Source: Tragulus kanchil (Eukaryota > Chordata > Mammalia > Artiodactyla > Tragulidae). Taken from it: 64,000 nt of DNA. The position numbers were made by a program, and so were the translations under genes. Below are positions 1-10,786 of the stretch, piece by piece (position 1 is the first letter of the stretch; each line of letters opens with the position of its first letter). Under the pieces are notes generated by a model, which was given only the letters and a program-made list of their open reading frames with translations, did not search any database and was not told where the DNA came from. Location: NCBI GenBank assembly GCA_022376925.1, contig JAIOJX010000025.1, forward strand, positions 141,629,301-141,693,300, given 5' to 3'.

Positions 1-117
1 CCCACAGGAGCCAAAGAACAAAGATGGATGAAACTAGACAAATGAAAGACCAATAGAAGTGGCCCGCCCACTCCCCTCCCTCCCACCCCGCCAAAATAAA
101 TTAAAAAAGAAAAAAAA
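1..117 (+). mobile_element. 3' part of a CHR-2-like tRNA-derived SINE (C-rich-tail subfamily), cut by window start
   Basis: The first bases match the body and tail of the SINE at 860-1169: the 'ccaaagaacaaagatgg' block, 'aatgaaagacca', a run of C-rich blocks (ctcccctccctccc) and an A-rich end. The tRNA-like head lies outside the window. Differences from the copy at 860-1169 show it is an independent insertion, not a duplicate. Confidence 0.8.
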
Positions 118-169
118 GAAAATGGAATTATGAAGCATATAATTTCATATGTTCAGCATCTGAAATTAT

Positions 170-470
170 TTCAAGTTGGCATATATATCAGTATTTATTA
201 TTTTTATTGATAAGTTATATTCTATTAAATGCAATTATATGTTCATAAGTTGATGGTCATTTGGCTGATTCCAGCTTTTGGCAATTATGAGTAATTCTGC
301 TACACACAATAAAGTACACTGTTTTGTATGATCATGTTTTCCTTTCTATTCAAAGGACTTTTGAGATTGCTGGGTGGAAATAGTTTTAGCTTAGGAACAA
401 AGTGTTACACTGTTCTCCAAAATGGCTGTACTATTTTGAATTCTATTCATAAATGTATAAGAAATGAATA
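170..470 (-). mobile_element. L1 3'-region fragment, antisense
   Basis: Read on + it follows the antisense L1 3' end: 'gttgatggtcatttggctg', then 'gattgctgggtgg', then 'tgttctccaaaatggctgta'. These are landmarks of mammalian L1 3' sequence in reverse. Diverged and AT-rich with no reading frame. Probably part of the same old L1 that resumes at about 1615, the two parts being separated by SINEs. Confidence 0.6.
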
Positions 471-770
471 GTAAATAAGAAATAGAGACCTAATGCACTA
501 CATAGTGAATGTAAACAATAATATTTATAATTATGTAATATGATAAATATTGCTACATTAGTAATCATATTATAATATAGAAAAAGCACACTGTATATCT
601 TAAACATACACAATTAAACATGCCAAATTTATTCAATTAAAAGTAATAAGAAATGTATAGGAGTCCTGATAGCTCCAAAACATGGCTGATTCTTGGTGTT
701 TTCGTTTTTGTTTGATTTGGTTTGTTTGGTTTCATATTGTAATCACTAGTCACTAATAGTAGATGGGTGC

Positions 771-1298
771 TTGTGTGTTAAGTAGCTTTAGTTGTGTCTG
801 ACTCTGTGACCCCATGGACTATAGTCTGGGGATTCTCCAGGCAAGAATAAGGGAATGGGGCTTCCCTGGTGGTCCAGTGGGTAAGGACACCGCCTTGCAG
901 TGCAAGGGGCGCCGGTTCGGTCCCTGACCTGGGAAGATCCCATGTGCCGTGGAGCGGCTGGACCGATGTGTCCAATTACTGAGCCAGAGCTCTGGGGCGC
1001 ATGTGCCCAGAGCCAGTGCTCTACGACAACAGATGCCACCGCGATGGGAGGCCCATACGGGCCAAAGAACAAAGATGGATGAAACTAGACAAATGAAAGA
1101 CCAGTGGAAGTGGCCCGCCCACCCCCCTCCCTCCCCACCCCCGCCAAAATAAATTAAAAAAAAGAGAAAAAGAATAAGGGAATGGGTTGCCATGGCCTCC
1201 TCCAAAGGATGTTTCAGAACCAGGGATTCAACCCACATCTCCTGTGTTGCCTGCATTGGCAGGCAGATTCTTTACCTTTAGCGCCACCTAGGAAGCCC
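771..1298 (-). mobile_element. Bov-tA/Bov-A SINE, antisense, interrupted by a younger SINE
   Basis: Reads as the reverse of Bov-tA: 'gaccccatggactatag', 'ggattctccaggcaagaata', 'ggcagattctttacc', 'cctaggaagcccc'. It is split at 859/1170 by a CHR-2-like SINE. Removing the insert and one target-site duplication restores a continuous Bov-A order, so the Bov-tA is the older element. Confidence 0.85.
860..1169 (+). mobile_element. CHR-2-like SINE (C-rich-tail subfamily), full length, with target-site duplication
   Basis: The head is 'gggcttccctggtggtccag', a tRNA-Glu-derived SINE head seen across cetartiodactyl CHR/SINE2 families. The body contains 'gacaccgccttgcagtgcaa' and 'gagctctggggcgcatgtgc', and the tail is C-rich followed by 'aaaataaatt' and A-runs. 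It is flanked by a 17-bp direct repeat (aagaataagggaatggg) at 843-859 and 1170-1186. It is nested in an antisense Bov-tA. Confidence 0.85.
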
Positions 1299-1362
1299 CG
1301 GATAGATAAAGATATAGAAATAGATGATATAGATACAGATAGATATAAATATATGTGATGGT

Positions 1363-1553
1363 AACTGAGTTGTAACTGACTCTTTGCAATCCCATGGGCT
1401 GTAGTCTGCCAGTCACCTCCGTCTAAGGGATTCTCCAGGCAAGAATACTAGAGTGGGTTGCAATGTCCTTCTCCAGGGGCTCTTCCTGACCCAGGCATCA
1501 AATCCAAATCTCCTGCATTGCAGGCAGATTCTTTAACATCTGAGTCATCAGGG
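1363..1553 (-). mobile_element. Bov-tA SINE, antisense
   Basis: Contains the reverse Bov-tA blocks 'caatcccatgggctgtag', 'gattctccaggcaagaata', 'ctcctgcattgcaggcagat' and 'gagtcatcagggaag'. It is preceded by GATA-rich simple sequence (about 1300-1352) and followed by an AT/AC microsatellite. Confidence 0.85.
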
Positions 1554-1556
1554 AAG

Positions 1557-1576
1557 ATACATATATATATATATAT

Positions 1577-1610
<34 letters not shown>

Positions 1611-1612
1611 CC
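1557..1612. repeat. (AT)n(AC)n microsatellite
   Basis: An AT dinucleotide run passes directly into an AC run of about 14 units beside the tail-proximal end of the Bov-tA at 1363-1553. No gene content. Confidence 0.9.
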
Positions 1613-2008
1613 ATATATGGTGATTTACCCACTATTAGTGTTTTGCTATTTCTTTATATACTTGGAAAGAATAATTAATTTATCATCTGTATGTTGTACA
1701 AACATTTTCTCCAAACTTGTGGTTTTCATTTTCTTAAGTTTGTCTTTAAAGAAAAAAATTTTTTGAGGTGAAGTGTGATTTACCATTTTTATGTCTCATA
1801 ATTTCTACATATACAATCTAAGAAACTTCCTCTAGAACTGAAGATCCCAAAGACTTTTTTCTATACTTTATTTTAGAAGTTTTATAATTTTAGGTCTTAG
1901 ATCTGATCAATTTTAGTATAATTTTATGATGTTAAAGAATTCTCTTATTGCTTGTGGATATTCAGTTTGTTCAGCATCATTTGCTATAAAAGCAATCTTT
2001 TTCTCTTG

Positions 2009-2202
2009 CTACTTAGTCACTTCAGTGCTGTTCAACTCTGTGTAATGCCATGGACTGAAGCCCGTCAGGCTTCTCTGTCCATGGAATTATCCAGGTAAGA
2101 TTACTGGAGTAGGTTGGCATGCCCTCCTCCAGGGCAATCTTCTCAACCCAGGTCTTCTGCATTGCAGGCATAATCCTCAGCACTGAGCCATCAGGGAAGC
2201 CC
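2009..2202 (-). mobile_element. Bov-tA SINE, antisense
   Basis: Shows reverse Bov-tA order: 'gccatggactgaagcccg', 'ggaattatccaggtaaga', 'cttctgcattgcaggc', 'gagccatcagggaagccc'. It abuts a (TATATC)n tract on its right. Confidence 0.85.
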
Positions 2203-2203
2203 T

Positions 2204-2280
2204 ATATATCTATATCTATATCTATATCTATATCTATATCTATATCTATATCTATATCTATATCTATATCTATATTTATA
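2204..2280. repeat. (TATATC)n hexanucleotide tandem repeat
   Basis: About eleven perfect or near-perfect six-base units lie between two antisense Bov-A pieces. The perfect phase suggests a recently expanded, probably length-polymorphic array. Confidence 0.92.
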
Positions 2281-2284
2281 TCAT

Positions 2285-2375
2285 CTGTATGAACCATGGC
2301 TCACCAAGCTTCTCTGTTCATGGAATTTTCCAGGCAAGGATACGGGAGTGAGTTGCCATTCTGTCTCCATTTCTC
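2285..2375 (-). mobile_element. Bov-A fragment, antisense
   Basis: Contains 'gaaccatggctcaccaagct', 'catggaattttccaggcaag' and 'gagttgccattctgtctcc', a degenerate half of a Bov-A unit. It may be the continuation of a Bov-A dimer split by the hexamer array. Confidence 0.65.
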
Positions 2376-2539
2376 CTGAGTTTACATCTTTTTTTATTTT
2401 TAAATCAGTTGCCCATATATGTGAATCTATTTCTGAACTCTCATTTCTAGTCTATTGATCTAAATATCTATCTTAGAGCATACATAAAGTTCAAGTTTAT
2501 TTCAGTACTGTAATATAAATGAGTTTTATATTAGAAGTG

Positions 2540-3450
2540 TGGGAAATTAGCATGTATATTGGGGAAAAATGTGAAATTTGTTCAGACAGAGAATGGCTTA
2601 ACACCTCGGCTTTACCAGTTCTTAGCTGTAAGATGTTCGGATTGCAACATTTTTGCCTTCTGAACATAAATTTCTCAGATTATTGTACAGAATAAACAAC
2701 ATTTATTAATATGAAGTATATCCTGGTGACTGATAAATGTAAAACACCTCATAAATGCTAAGTCCCTTTATCCTTTGTTCAGGATGTTTTAATAGAAAAG
2801 AGATTAACTACTATGTTTCTGGTAGATAGTTATATGCACTCATTAAAAAACAAACAAGAACCACCAGATAATTTCTTCCACCAAGTATATGCTTATACCT
2901 TGCTACAATAACTTCTAGCCTATTTTGAATAAATTGGTCATATTTAATTGCAATGTATAAAAAAATTAAAAGTATAATTTGCTGTCTTTCATATGGCATC
3001 CCTAAGCAATTATTTTTGAGTTATAACAAATTGTATATGAAATATAGTAACAATGTCCTTTCTATTACACTGAATAAAATGGGTGTTTTTCAGCATTTTA
3101 ATATGTTTACATTGGAGACTAGTGGCCTAATTTAGAAAACATTTGCTATTTTGTACTTCACATAAATCACAAATTAATTTATGCATTTGGGTTTATTCAG
3201 CTTAAGCTCATTTCATAAATATTGGGAAGATATTTAAGTTACCAGAAAAAGCACTAGATACTTGAATGGATATTTTTAAGCCTAGTTGAGAAGGAAAATT
3301 GGAAAGAAGTCTGGTTTTAGGATTCAGTAAAAACATTGTTTATGTTTGCTCTGTAGCTCCACGACACAGAATGCAGCAGGGTTAGAAAAATCAGTCTAAA
3401 TACTGTCATCCCTTATTTCCAAAAGCCTTACAGAATAAGTGGGTTCACAG
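2540..3450. other. AT-rich spacer, nothing recognised
   Basis: No repeat family, RNA or coding pattern is recognised. Short frames here are in AT-rich DNA without codon structure and are not called. From 2772 onward the sequence is the left copy of duplication D1. Confidence 0.5.
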
Positions 3451-3451
3451 A

Positions 3452-3635
3452 TGTGGGTGTTGAGTCGATTAGTTGTGACTGACTCTTTTGTGACCCCATG
3501 GACTGTAGCCCACCAGGGCTCCTCTGTCAATGGAATTTCCCAGGCAAGAATAATGGAGAGGGTTGCCATTTCCTTCTCCAGATGATCTTCTGGCTTGATC
3601 TCTGGGTCTCCTGCATTGCAGGTGACTTCTTTACT
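3452..3635 (-). mobile_element. Bov-tA SINE, antisense (first of three duplicated copies)
   Basis: Reverse Bov-tA blocks: 'gaccccatggactgtagcc', 'ggaatttcccaggcaagaat', 'ctcctgcattgcaggtgac'. The same insertion recurs at 4528-4711, and partially at 5682-5817, because of D1 and D2. It therefore counts as one insertion. Confidence 0.85.
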
Positions 3636-4527
3636 GAAGAAAATAAATATTATATAAAATATCTAATATTACTGTTTAGCTATATAATACTTGGATATTT
3701 TTTAAATGAAAATAAATGGTAAAAAAAAGTTTCCTTAAATTATCAAATGTATGTCTTGCCATCTAAAGGTAATTCAATGCAGCTAGAGTCTAATTTAAGG
3801 GATTTTAAATATTTGGTTCTTCCAATATGGAGGAAATCTTGATATTACCTTTGTTCAGGATGTTTTAATACAAAAGAGATTAACGACTATGTTTCTGGTA
3901 GATAGTTATATGCACTCATTAAAAAACAAACAAGAACCACCAGATAATTTCTTCCACCAAGTATATGCTTATACCTTGCTACAATAACTTCTAGCCTATT
4001 TTGAATAAATTGGTCATATTTAATTGCAATGTATAAAAAAATTAAAAGTATAATTTGCTGTCTTTCATATGGCATCCCTAAGCAATTATTTTTGAGTTAT
4101 AACAAATTGTATATGAAATATAGTAACAATGTCCTTTCTATTACACTGAATAAAATGGGTGTTTTCAGCATTTTAATATGTTTACATTGGAGACTAGTGG
4201 CCTAATTTAGAAAACATTTGCTATTTTGTACTTCACATAAATCACAAATTAATTTATGCATTTGGGTTTATTCAGCTTAAGCTCATTTCATAAATATTGG
4301 GAAGATATTTAAGTTACCAGAAAAAGCACTAGATACTTGAATGGATATTTTTAAGCCTAGTTGAGAAGGAAAATTGGAAAGAAGTCTGGTTTTAGGATTC
4401 AGTAAAAACATTGTTTATGTTTGCTCTGTAGCTCCACGACACAGAATGCAGCAGGGTTAGAAAAATCAGTCTAAATACTGTCATCCCTTATTTCCAAAAG
4501 CCTTACAGAATAAGTGGGTTCACAGAT

Positions 4528-4711
4528 GTGGGTGTTGAGTCGATTAGTTGTGACTGACTCTTTTGTGACCCCATGGACTGTAGCCCACCAGGGCTCCTCT
4601 GTCAATGGAATTTCCCAGGCAAGAATAATGGAGAGGGTTGCCATTTCCTTCTCCAGATGATCTTCTGGCTTGATCTCTGGGTCTCCTGCATTGCAGGTGA
4701 CTTCTTTACTG
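4528..4711 (-). mobile_element. Bov-tA SINE, antisense (D1 duplicate)
   Basis: Same sequence as 3452-3635, shifted by 1076 bp. It is inside the right copy of D1 and partly inside the left copy of D2. Confidence 0.85.
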
Positions 4712-6792
4712 AAGAAAATAAATATTATATAAAATATCTAATATTACTGTTTAGCTATATAATACTTGGATATTTTTTAAATGAAAATAAATGGTAAAAA
4801 AAAGTTTCCTTAAATTATCAAATGTATGTCTTGCCATCTAAAGGTAATTCAATGCAGCTAGAGTCTAATTTAAGGGATTTTAAATATTTGGTTCTTCCAA
4901 TATGGAGGAAATCTTGATATTACCTTTACGAGAAAGACTACAGAACAACAGAGTATTTACAAAAATCCTTTAATCATATCTAAATTTATGGTGCACCAAT
5001 ACCCATATTCTATGGCATAACATGTATCAAATTATAAACTAATTTTTATAAATTAGTACTTTTATAATTTTTAAAATAATTCTATTTTCTCTGTACATAT
5101 TATTATTCCATAAATTAGTTAATCTCAAATATATTTTGGAGGCACACAACAACTATTCAGCTCTCTGTGATATGAAATTTAAGGTGAAAAATTGATTTGG
5201 GTTTTAAAATGTTGAGTTGTAACCAACAAACAACACACTTTAATTGTCTCTTTGCTTTTCACAGAATTATTTCTATCATAATCTCTCTCATTATATAGTC
5301 TGTCAGTTTTATATGTTGTATATATTGTATATTATTTGCTTTTCAAAGAATTCTTTATTTCTATCATAGTCACTCTCTTTGCATAGTCTATCAGTCAGGG
5401 TTTTGTTAGATAGATATCATTTTTTATTATAAAACATCAATATAGGAAAGTACACAAATCATAAAATCACAGTTTGGTAAGTTTCAGAGGTAAATATACC
5501 TGTGGAATTACTGAAATTATAAAATATACATAAAAACACACATATATTATTCTATTGCTAACATCCTAGAGGTGTCCCCATTCCTCTTCCCAGACACTAG
5601 CGGCCCCAAAGGCAGTCACTATTTTACTTCTAGTATCACATATTATACTTTCCTCCTTTTTAATTTTAGACAAATGAATCAGACTGTAGCCCACCAGGGC
5701 TCCTCTGTCAATGGAATTTCCCAGGCAAGAATAATGGAGAGGGTTGCCATTTCCTTCTCCAGATGATCTTCTGGCTTGATCTCTGGGTCTCCTGCATTGC
5801 AGGTGACTTCTTTACTGAAGAAAATAAATATTATATAAAATATCTAATATTACTGTTTAGCTATATAATACTTGGATATTTTTTAAATGAAAATAAATGG
5901 TAAAAAAAAGTTTCCTTAAATTATCAAATGTATGTCTTGCCATCTAAAGGTAATTCAATGCAGCTAGAGTCTAATTTAAGGGATTTTAAATATTTGGTTC
6001 TTCCAATATGGAGGAAATCTTGATATTACCTTTACGAGAAAGACTACAGAACAACAGAGTATTTACAAAAATCCTTTAATCATATCTAAATTTATGGTGC
6101 ACCAATACCCATATTCTATGGCATAACATGTATCAAATTATAAACTAATTTTTATAAATTAGTACTTTTATAATTTTTAAAATAATTCTATTTTCTCTGT
6201 ACATATTATTATTCCATAAATTAGTTAATCTCAAATATATTTTGGAGGCACACAACAACTATTCAGCTCTCTGTGATATGAAATTTAAGGTGAAAAATTG
6301 ATTTGGGTTTTAAAATGTTGAGTTGTAACCAACAAACAACACACTTTAATTGTCTCTTTGCTTTTCACAGAATTATTTCTATCATAATCTCTCTCATTAT
6401 ATAGTCTGTCAGTTTTATATGTTGTATATATTGTATATTATTTGCTTTTCAAAGAATTCTTTATTTCTATCATAGTCACTCTCTTTGCATAGTCTATCAG
6501 TCAGGGTTTTGTTAGATAGATATCATTTTTTATTATAAAACATCAATATAGGAAAGTACACAAATCATAAAATCACAGTTTGGTAAGTTTCAGAGGTAAA
6601 TATACCTGTGGAATTACTGAAATTATAAAATATACATAAAAACACACATATATTATTCTATTGCTAACATCCTAGAGGTGTCCCCATTCCTCTTCCCAGA
6701 CACTAGCGGCCCCAAAGGCAGTCACTATTTTTACTTCTAGTATCACATATTATACTTTCCTCCTTTTTAATTTTAGACAAATGAAATCAGAC
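4576..6792. repeat. Tandem duplication D2, unit about 1106 bp (4576-5684 / 5682-6792)
   Basis: The right copy starts inside a Bov-tA at 'gactgtagcccaccag'. The join shares 'gac'. The left copy reads 'caaatgaatcagac' just before the join where the right copy reads 'caaatgaaatcagac', a one-base indel at the end of the left copy. Bases 4576-4928 also belong to D1, so that stretch occurs three times. Confidence 0.95.
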
Positions 6793-7287
6793 AGGTTCTC
6801 TTTTATGCCTTTTCATTAACATATGTGGTTCATAAGTGTTGTTTATAATCATTAGTTTGTTTTAATCAGTGTATGGTAACCCATCATATGATGATACACA
6901 TACAATGAGCTACAATTTATTTGTCCCTTTTAGGGCTTTAGAAATACCCATGTTTTGACTATTACATATTACAATGGCAACACAAATTGAACATGTATTT
7001 TAATGAATGTATTTACACATTTCTTTTATATATATGCATAAAAGAAGCAAATATGTTCATAGAGGATAATTCAAAGCACTTTTTAAAAGTTGATTCAAAT
7101 TTATACTATTACCAGAAATGTGTGCATGCTCTGGGTGTTCCTCTAATAAAATACCTTGAAAATATGTGTTTTGTGTTAGTTATGCCAGTGCCTATATAGA
7201 TATGTCATAGTATAATTTTAATATACATTTCCCTGAAGGGTAGTTATGTTGAGGACCTTTTCATATGTGCACTGACTATTGACTTTT

Positions 7288-7557
7288 TTTTAAATTTTGG
7301 CCTGTTTTTATTGATTTTTTATTTATTTATTTTTATCCATCTTTATTCTTCTGCCTGTGTGGGCCTCCCATTGCAGTGGCCTCTCTTGTTGCAGAGTACC
7401 ATCTCTGCATGCATGGGCTCCAGAGCATTGGCTCATAATTGGACACAACAGTCTAGCTACTCTGCAGCACATGGGATCTTCTTGGGCCTGGGATCAAACC
7501 AGTGCCCCTTGCACTGCAAGGCGGACGCTCTACCCACTGGAACACCAGGGAAACCCC
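7288..7557 (-). mobile_element. CHR-2-like SINE (C-rich-tail subfamily), older diverged copy
   Basis: Reverse orientation: 'ggcctcccattgcagtggcc', 'ctccagagcattggctca', 'ggacacaacagtctagc', 'cttgcactgcaaggcgga', 'aacaccagggaaacccc'. An 8-bp candidate target-site duplication (tgactttt) lies at 7280-7287 and 7558-7565, inside antisense L1. It has lost the C-rich tail typical of the younger copies. Confidence 0.75.
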
Positions 7558-8389
7558 TGACTTTTCTTTTTTTGTGAGTTGTCTCTTCACATCTTTGAAC
7601 CATTTTCCTTCTTGTTTCCTCCTTGTTCTTTTCTGCCTTTTCTTTCCTCTTAATGATTTATAAAATGACTATATGATCTAGACACAAATCCCTTCTGAGT
7701 AGTTGTATTAAAAATCTTCTCCTGTGACTTAAATTTTTTCTCCTTTAGTCTGTCTTTAATTTTCGCTAACATCCTAGAGGTGTCCCCATTCCTCTTCCCA
7801 GACACTAGCGGCCCCAAAGGCAGTCACTATTTTTACTTCTAGTATCACATATTATACTTTCCTCCTTTTTAATTTTAGACAAATGAAATCAGACAGGTTC
7901 TCTTTTATGCCTTTTCATTAACATATGTGGTTCATAAGTGTTGTTTATAATCATTAGTTTGTTTTAATCAGTGTATGGTAACCCATCATATGATGATACA
8001 CATACAATGAGCTACAATTTATTTGTCCCTTTTAGGGCTTTAGAAATACCCATGTTTTGACTATTACATATTACAATGGCAACACAAATTGAACATGTAT
8101 TTTAATGAATGTATTTACACATTTCTTTTATATATATGCATAAAAGAAGCAAATATGTTCATAGAGGATAATTCAAAGCACTTTTTAAAAGTTGATTCAA
8201 ATTTATACTATTACCAGAAATGTGTGCATGCTCTGGGTGTTCCTCTAATAAAATACCTTGAAAATATGTGTTTTGTGTTAGTTATGCCAGTGCCTATATA
8301 GATATGTCATAGTATAATTTTAATATACATTTCCCTGAAGGGTAGTTATGTTGAGGACCTTTTCATATGTGCACTGACTATTGACTTTT

Positions 8390-8659
8390 TTTTAAATTTT
8401 GGCCTGTTTTTATTGATTTTTTATTTATTTATTTTTATCCATCTTTATTCTTCTGCCTGTGTGGGCCTCCCATTGCAGTGGCCTCTCTTGTTGCAGAGTA
8501 CCAGCTCTGCATGCATGGGCTCCAGAGCATTGGCTCATAATTGGACACAACAGTCTAGCTACTCTGCAGCACATGGGATCTTCTTGGGCCTGGGATCAAA
8601 CCAGTGCCCCTTGCACTGCAAGGCGGACGCTCTACCCACTGGAACACCAGGGAAACCCC
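8390..8659 (-). mobile_element. CHR-2-like SINE, D3 duplicate of 7288-7557
   Basis: Identical apart from one base, and shifted by 1102 bp. Not an independent insertion. Confidence 0.8.
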
Positions 8660-9059
8660 TGACTTTTCTTTTTTTGTGAGTTGTCTCTTCACATCTTTGA
8701 ACCATTTTCCTTCTTGTTTCCTCCTTGTTCTTTTCTGCCTTTTCTTTCCTCTTAATGATTTATAAAATGACTATATGATCTAGACACAAATCCCTTCTGA
8801 GTAGTTGTATTAAAAATCTTCTCCTGTGACTTAAATTTTTTCTCCTTTAGTCTGTCTTTAAAATATATGTATATATTTCTTAACTTTTCAAATTTTTTTG
8901 TGAGTGTAGGTGGGTCTTCTTTTTATTGAATTTAAATGTTATTCATATGCTATCAGTGTCATTTTTTTACCCATTTATATTTGTATACATAGTTTCATAG
9001 TTATGCTTGGCTATTCAACTCTTTAAGCCTATTTTTTGAAAATCAACCTTTTCTTTTTG

Positions 9060-9155
9060 AAACTGATAAAGTTTGGTTTAACTCTGTTTTAAATTAAAAT
9101 TCATTCTAAACTGATAAAGTTTGGTTTAACTCTGTTTTAAATTAAGATTCATTCT
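9060..9155. repeat. 48-bp unit tandem duplication
   Basis: 'aaactgataaagtttggttt' begins both 9060-9107 and 9108-9155. The two 48-bp units differ at one base ('attaaaattc' versus 'attaagattc'). It is much shorter than the kilobase duplications and has clean ends, so it looks like an ordinary local slippage or duplication event. Confidence 0.9.
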
Positions 9156-9412
9156 ATCTGTTCTTTATTTTAATCTTTCCTAATTCAAAGTCAAAATGTT
9201 TGCTTTTTCCTAAGTGTTCTCATATAGCTTTTAAAGTTTAATACCTACATTTAGGTCCACAGTTTGTTTAAATTCTGGTGCTGTAAAGAACAATACTGCA
9301 TAGAAACCTACAACGTCATGTCCATGAATCAAGGTAAATTGGAAGTGGTCAGACAGGAGATGGAAAGAGTGAACATTGAAATTTTGGGAATCATGAACTA
9401 AAATGAACAGGA

Positions 9413-9844
9413 ATGGGTGAATTTAATTCAGATGAACATTATATCTGCTACTGTGGGCAAGAATCCCTTAGAAGAAATGGAGCAACTCTCATAGTCAACA
9501 AAAGAGTCCAAACTGCAGTACTTGGGTGCAATCTCAATAACAGAATGTTTTCAATTTGTTTCCAAGGCAAACCTTTCAATATCACAGTACTCCAAGTCTA
9601 TGCTCCAACTACTAATGCTGAAGAAGCTGAAGTTAAATGGTTTTATGAAGACTTAAAAGACCTTCTAATTGACAACAAAAAAAGATGTCCTTTTCATCAT
9701 AGGGGACTGGAATGCAAAAGTAGGAAGTCTTTTATACCTGGAGTAACAGGCCAGTTTGGTGTTAGACTACAAAATGAAGCAGGACAAAGGCTAACAGAGA
9801 TTTGTCTAGAGAACATATTGGTCGTAGCATACACCAATTTGTAA
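9413..9844 (+). pseudogene. BovB ORF2 remnant: apurinic-type endonuclease domain
   Basis: A 143-residue open stretch. Its N-terminal two thirds are in the BovB endonuclease frame: MGEFNSDEHYICYCGQESLR, then CFQGKPFNITVLQVYAPTTN. After an A-rich run near 9679 the frame shifts: the conserved GDWNAKVG block is readable at 9702-9725 only in another frame. The last ~50 residues of the open stretch are therefore out of frame. In the family this domain nicks target DNA for reverse transcription. Here it cannot make an intact product. Confidence 0.85.
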
Positions 9845-10591
9845 TAACACAAGAGACAAATCTACACATGGATATCACCAGATGGCCAATACAAAAATCA
9901 GATTGCTTATGTTCCTTTTAGCCAATGATGGAGAAACTCTGTACCGTCAGCCAAAAAAAAAAAAAAAAAAAAGACGAGGAGCTGCCTGTGGCTCAAATCA
10001 TGAGCTACTTATTGCAAATCCAGACTTAAATTGAGACAGTAGGGAAAACTGCTAGACCATTCAGGTATGTCCTAAGTCAAATCCTTTATGATCATACCAT
10101 GGAAAAGAGAAATAGTTTCAAGGAATTAGAACTGATAGACAAGAGTACCTGAAAAACTATGGACAAAGGTTCATAACATTGTACAGCAGATGGTGATGAA
10201 AATCATCCACAAGAAAAAGAAATACAAAAAGTCAAAATGGTTGTCTCAGGAGGTCTTACAAATAGCTGAGAAAAGAGAAGAGAAAGGCAAAGGAGAAAAG
10301 GAAAGATATACCCACCTGAATGCAGAGTTCCAGAGAATAACAAGGAGAGATAACAAAGCCTTCTGAAGTTAACAATGAAAAGAAATAGAGGAAAACAATA
10401 GAATAGTAAAGACTAGAAAACTCTTCAAGAAAACTAGAGATACCAAGGGAACATTTCATGCAAAGATGGGCACAATTAAGGACAGAAATAGTATGGATGT
10501 AACAGAAGCAGAAGATATTAAGAAGAGGTAGCAAGAATACACCAAAGAACTATACAAAAAAGATTTCAATGGCCCGAATAACCACAATGGT

Positions 10592-10786
10592 GTGATTATT
10601 CACCTAGAGCCAGATATCTTGGGATGTGAAGTCAGATTGGCCTTAGGCACCATCTCTACAAACAAAGATAGTGGAGGTGATAGAATTCCAGCTGAGCTAC
10701 TTCAAATCCTAAAAGATGATGCTGTTAAATTGCTACATGCAATATGCCAGCAATTTTGGAATACTCAGCAGTGGCCACAAGACTGA
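10592..10786 (+). pseudogene. BovB ORF2 remnant: N-terminal reverse transcriptase segment (left copy)
   Basis: 64 residues in the BovB frame, including EPDILGCEVRLALGTISTNK, then SGGDRIPAELLQILKDDAV and QQFWNTQQWPQD. The frame ends at 'gactga' where the family normally reads Trp (tgg), a nonsense change. The same piece recurs at 11639-11833 through D4. Confidence 0.85.

Larger units (their letters stand above)
1615..2540 (-). mobile_element. Old L1 ORF2/3'-region fragment, antisense, interrupted by Bov-tA copies
   Basis: The order 'tttctccaaacttgtgg', 'cttaagtttgtctttaa', 'taggtcttagatctgatc', 'agtctattgatctaaatatc' and 'ttcagtactgtaatat' follows antisense L1. It is interrupted by Bov-tA pieces at 2009-2202 and 2285-2375 and by a hexamer repeat. 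No open frame remains. Confidence 0.55.
2772..4928. repeat. Tandem duplication D1, unit 1076 bp (2772-3852 / 3848-4928)
   Basis: Nearly identical copies in direct orientation. The left copy ends 'gatattaccttt' and the right copy begins 'cctttgttcagg', sharing 5 bp (ccttt) at the join. After the right copy the sequence continues differently (acctttacgag). Small differences lie near the join, for example 'aatagaaaa' versus 'aatacaaaa'. The unit mixes spacer with a Bov-tA, so it is not a mobile element. Confidence 0.95.
6663..8861. repeat. Tandem duplication D3, unit 1102 bp (6663-7759 / 7765-8861)
   Basis: The join carries about 5 bases of filler (ttttc) between 'gtctttaa' and 'gctaacatcc'. 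The copies differ at one interior base (7405 versus 8507, 'accatctc' versus 'accagctc'). Bases 6663-6792 are shared with D2 and occur three times. Confidence 0.95.
5400..8880 (-). mobile_element. Old L1 3'-region, antisense, inflated by duplications
   Basis: Read on + it resembles antisense old L1: 'gtgtccccattcctcttccc', 'acaaatgaaatcagacag', 'gagctacaatttatttgtcc', 'gaccttttcatatgtgcac', 'gaaccattttccttcttg', 'cacaaatcccttctgag'. Non-coding. D2 and D3 repeat parts of it, so its real extent is about 2.2 kb shorter. An older CHR-2-like SINE sits inside it. Confidence 0.5.

Noticed and set aside
860..940. tRNA gene in SINE heads
   Set aside because: tRNA-Glu-derived heads keep A/B-box-like bases but lack a foldable full tRNA cloverleaf and recur as part of the SINE.
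2204..2280. CRISPR-like array from regular repeats
   Set aside because: Six-base units with no spacers; eukaryotic context. Simple microsatellite.
2772..8861. Satellite DNA or a higher-order repeat array
   Set aside because: Each kilobase unit has a different sequence and only two copies (three where neighbours overlap), so there is no repeating monomer.
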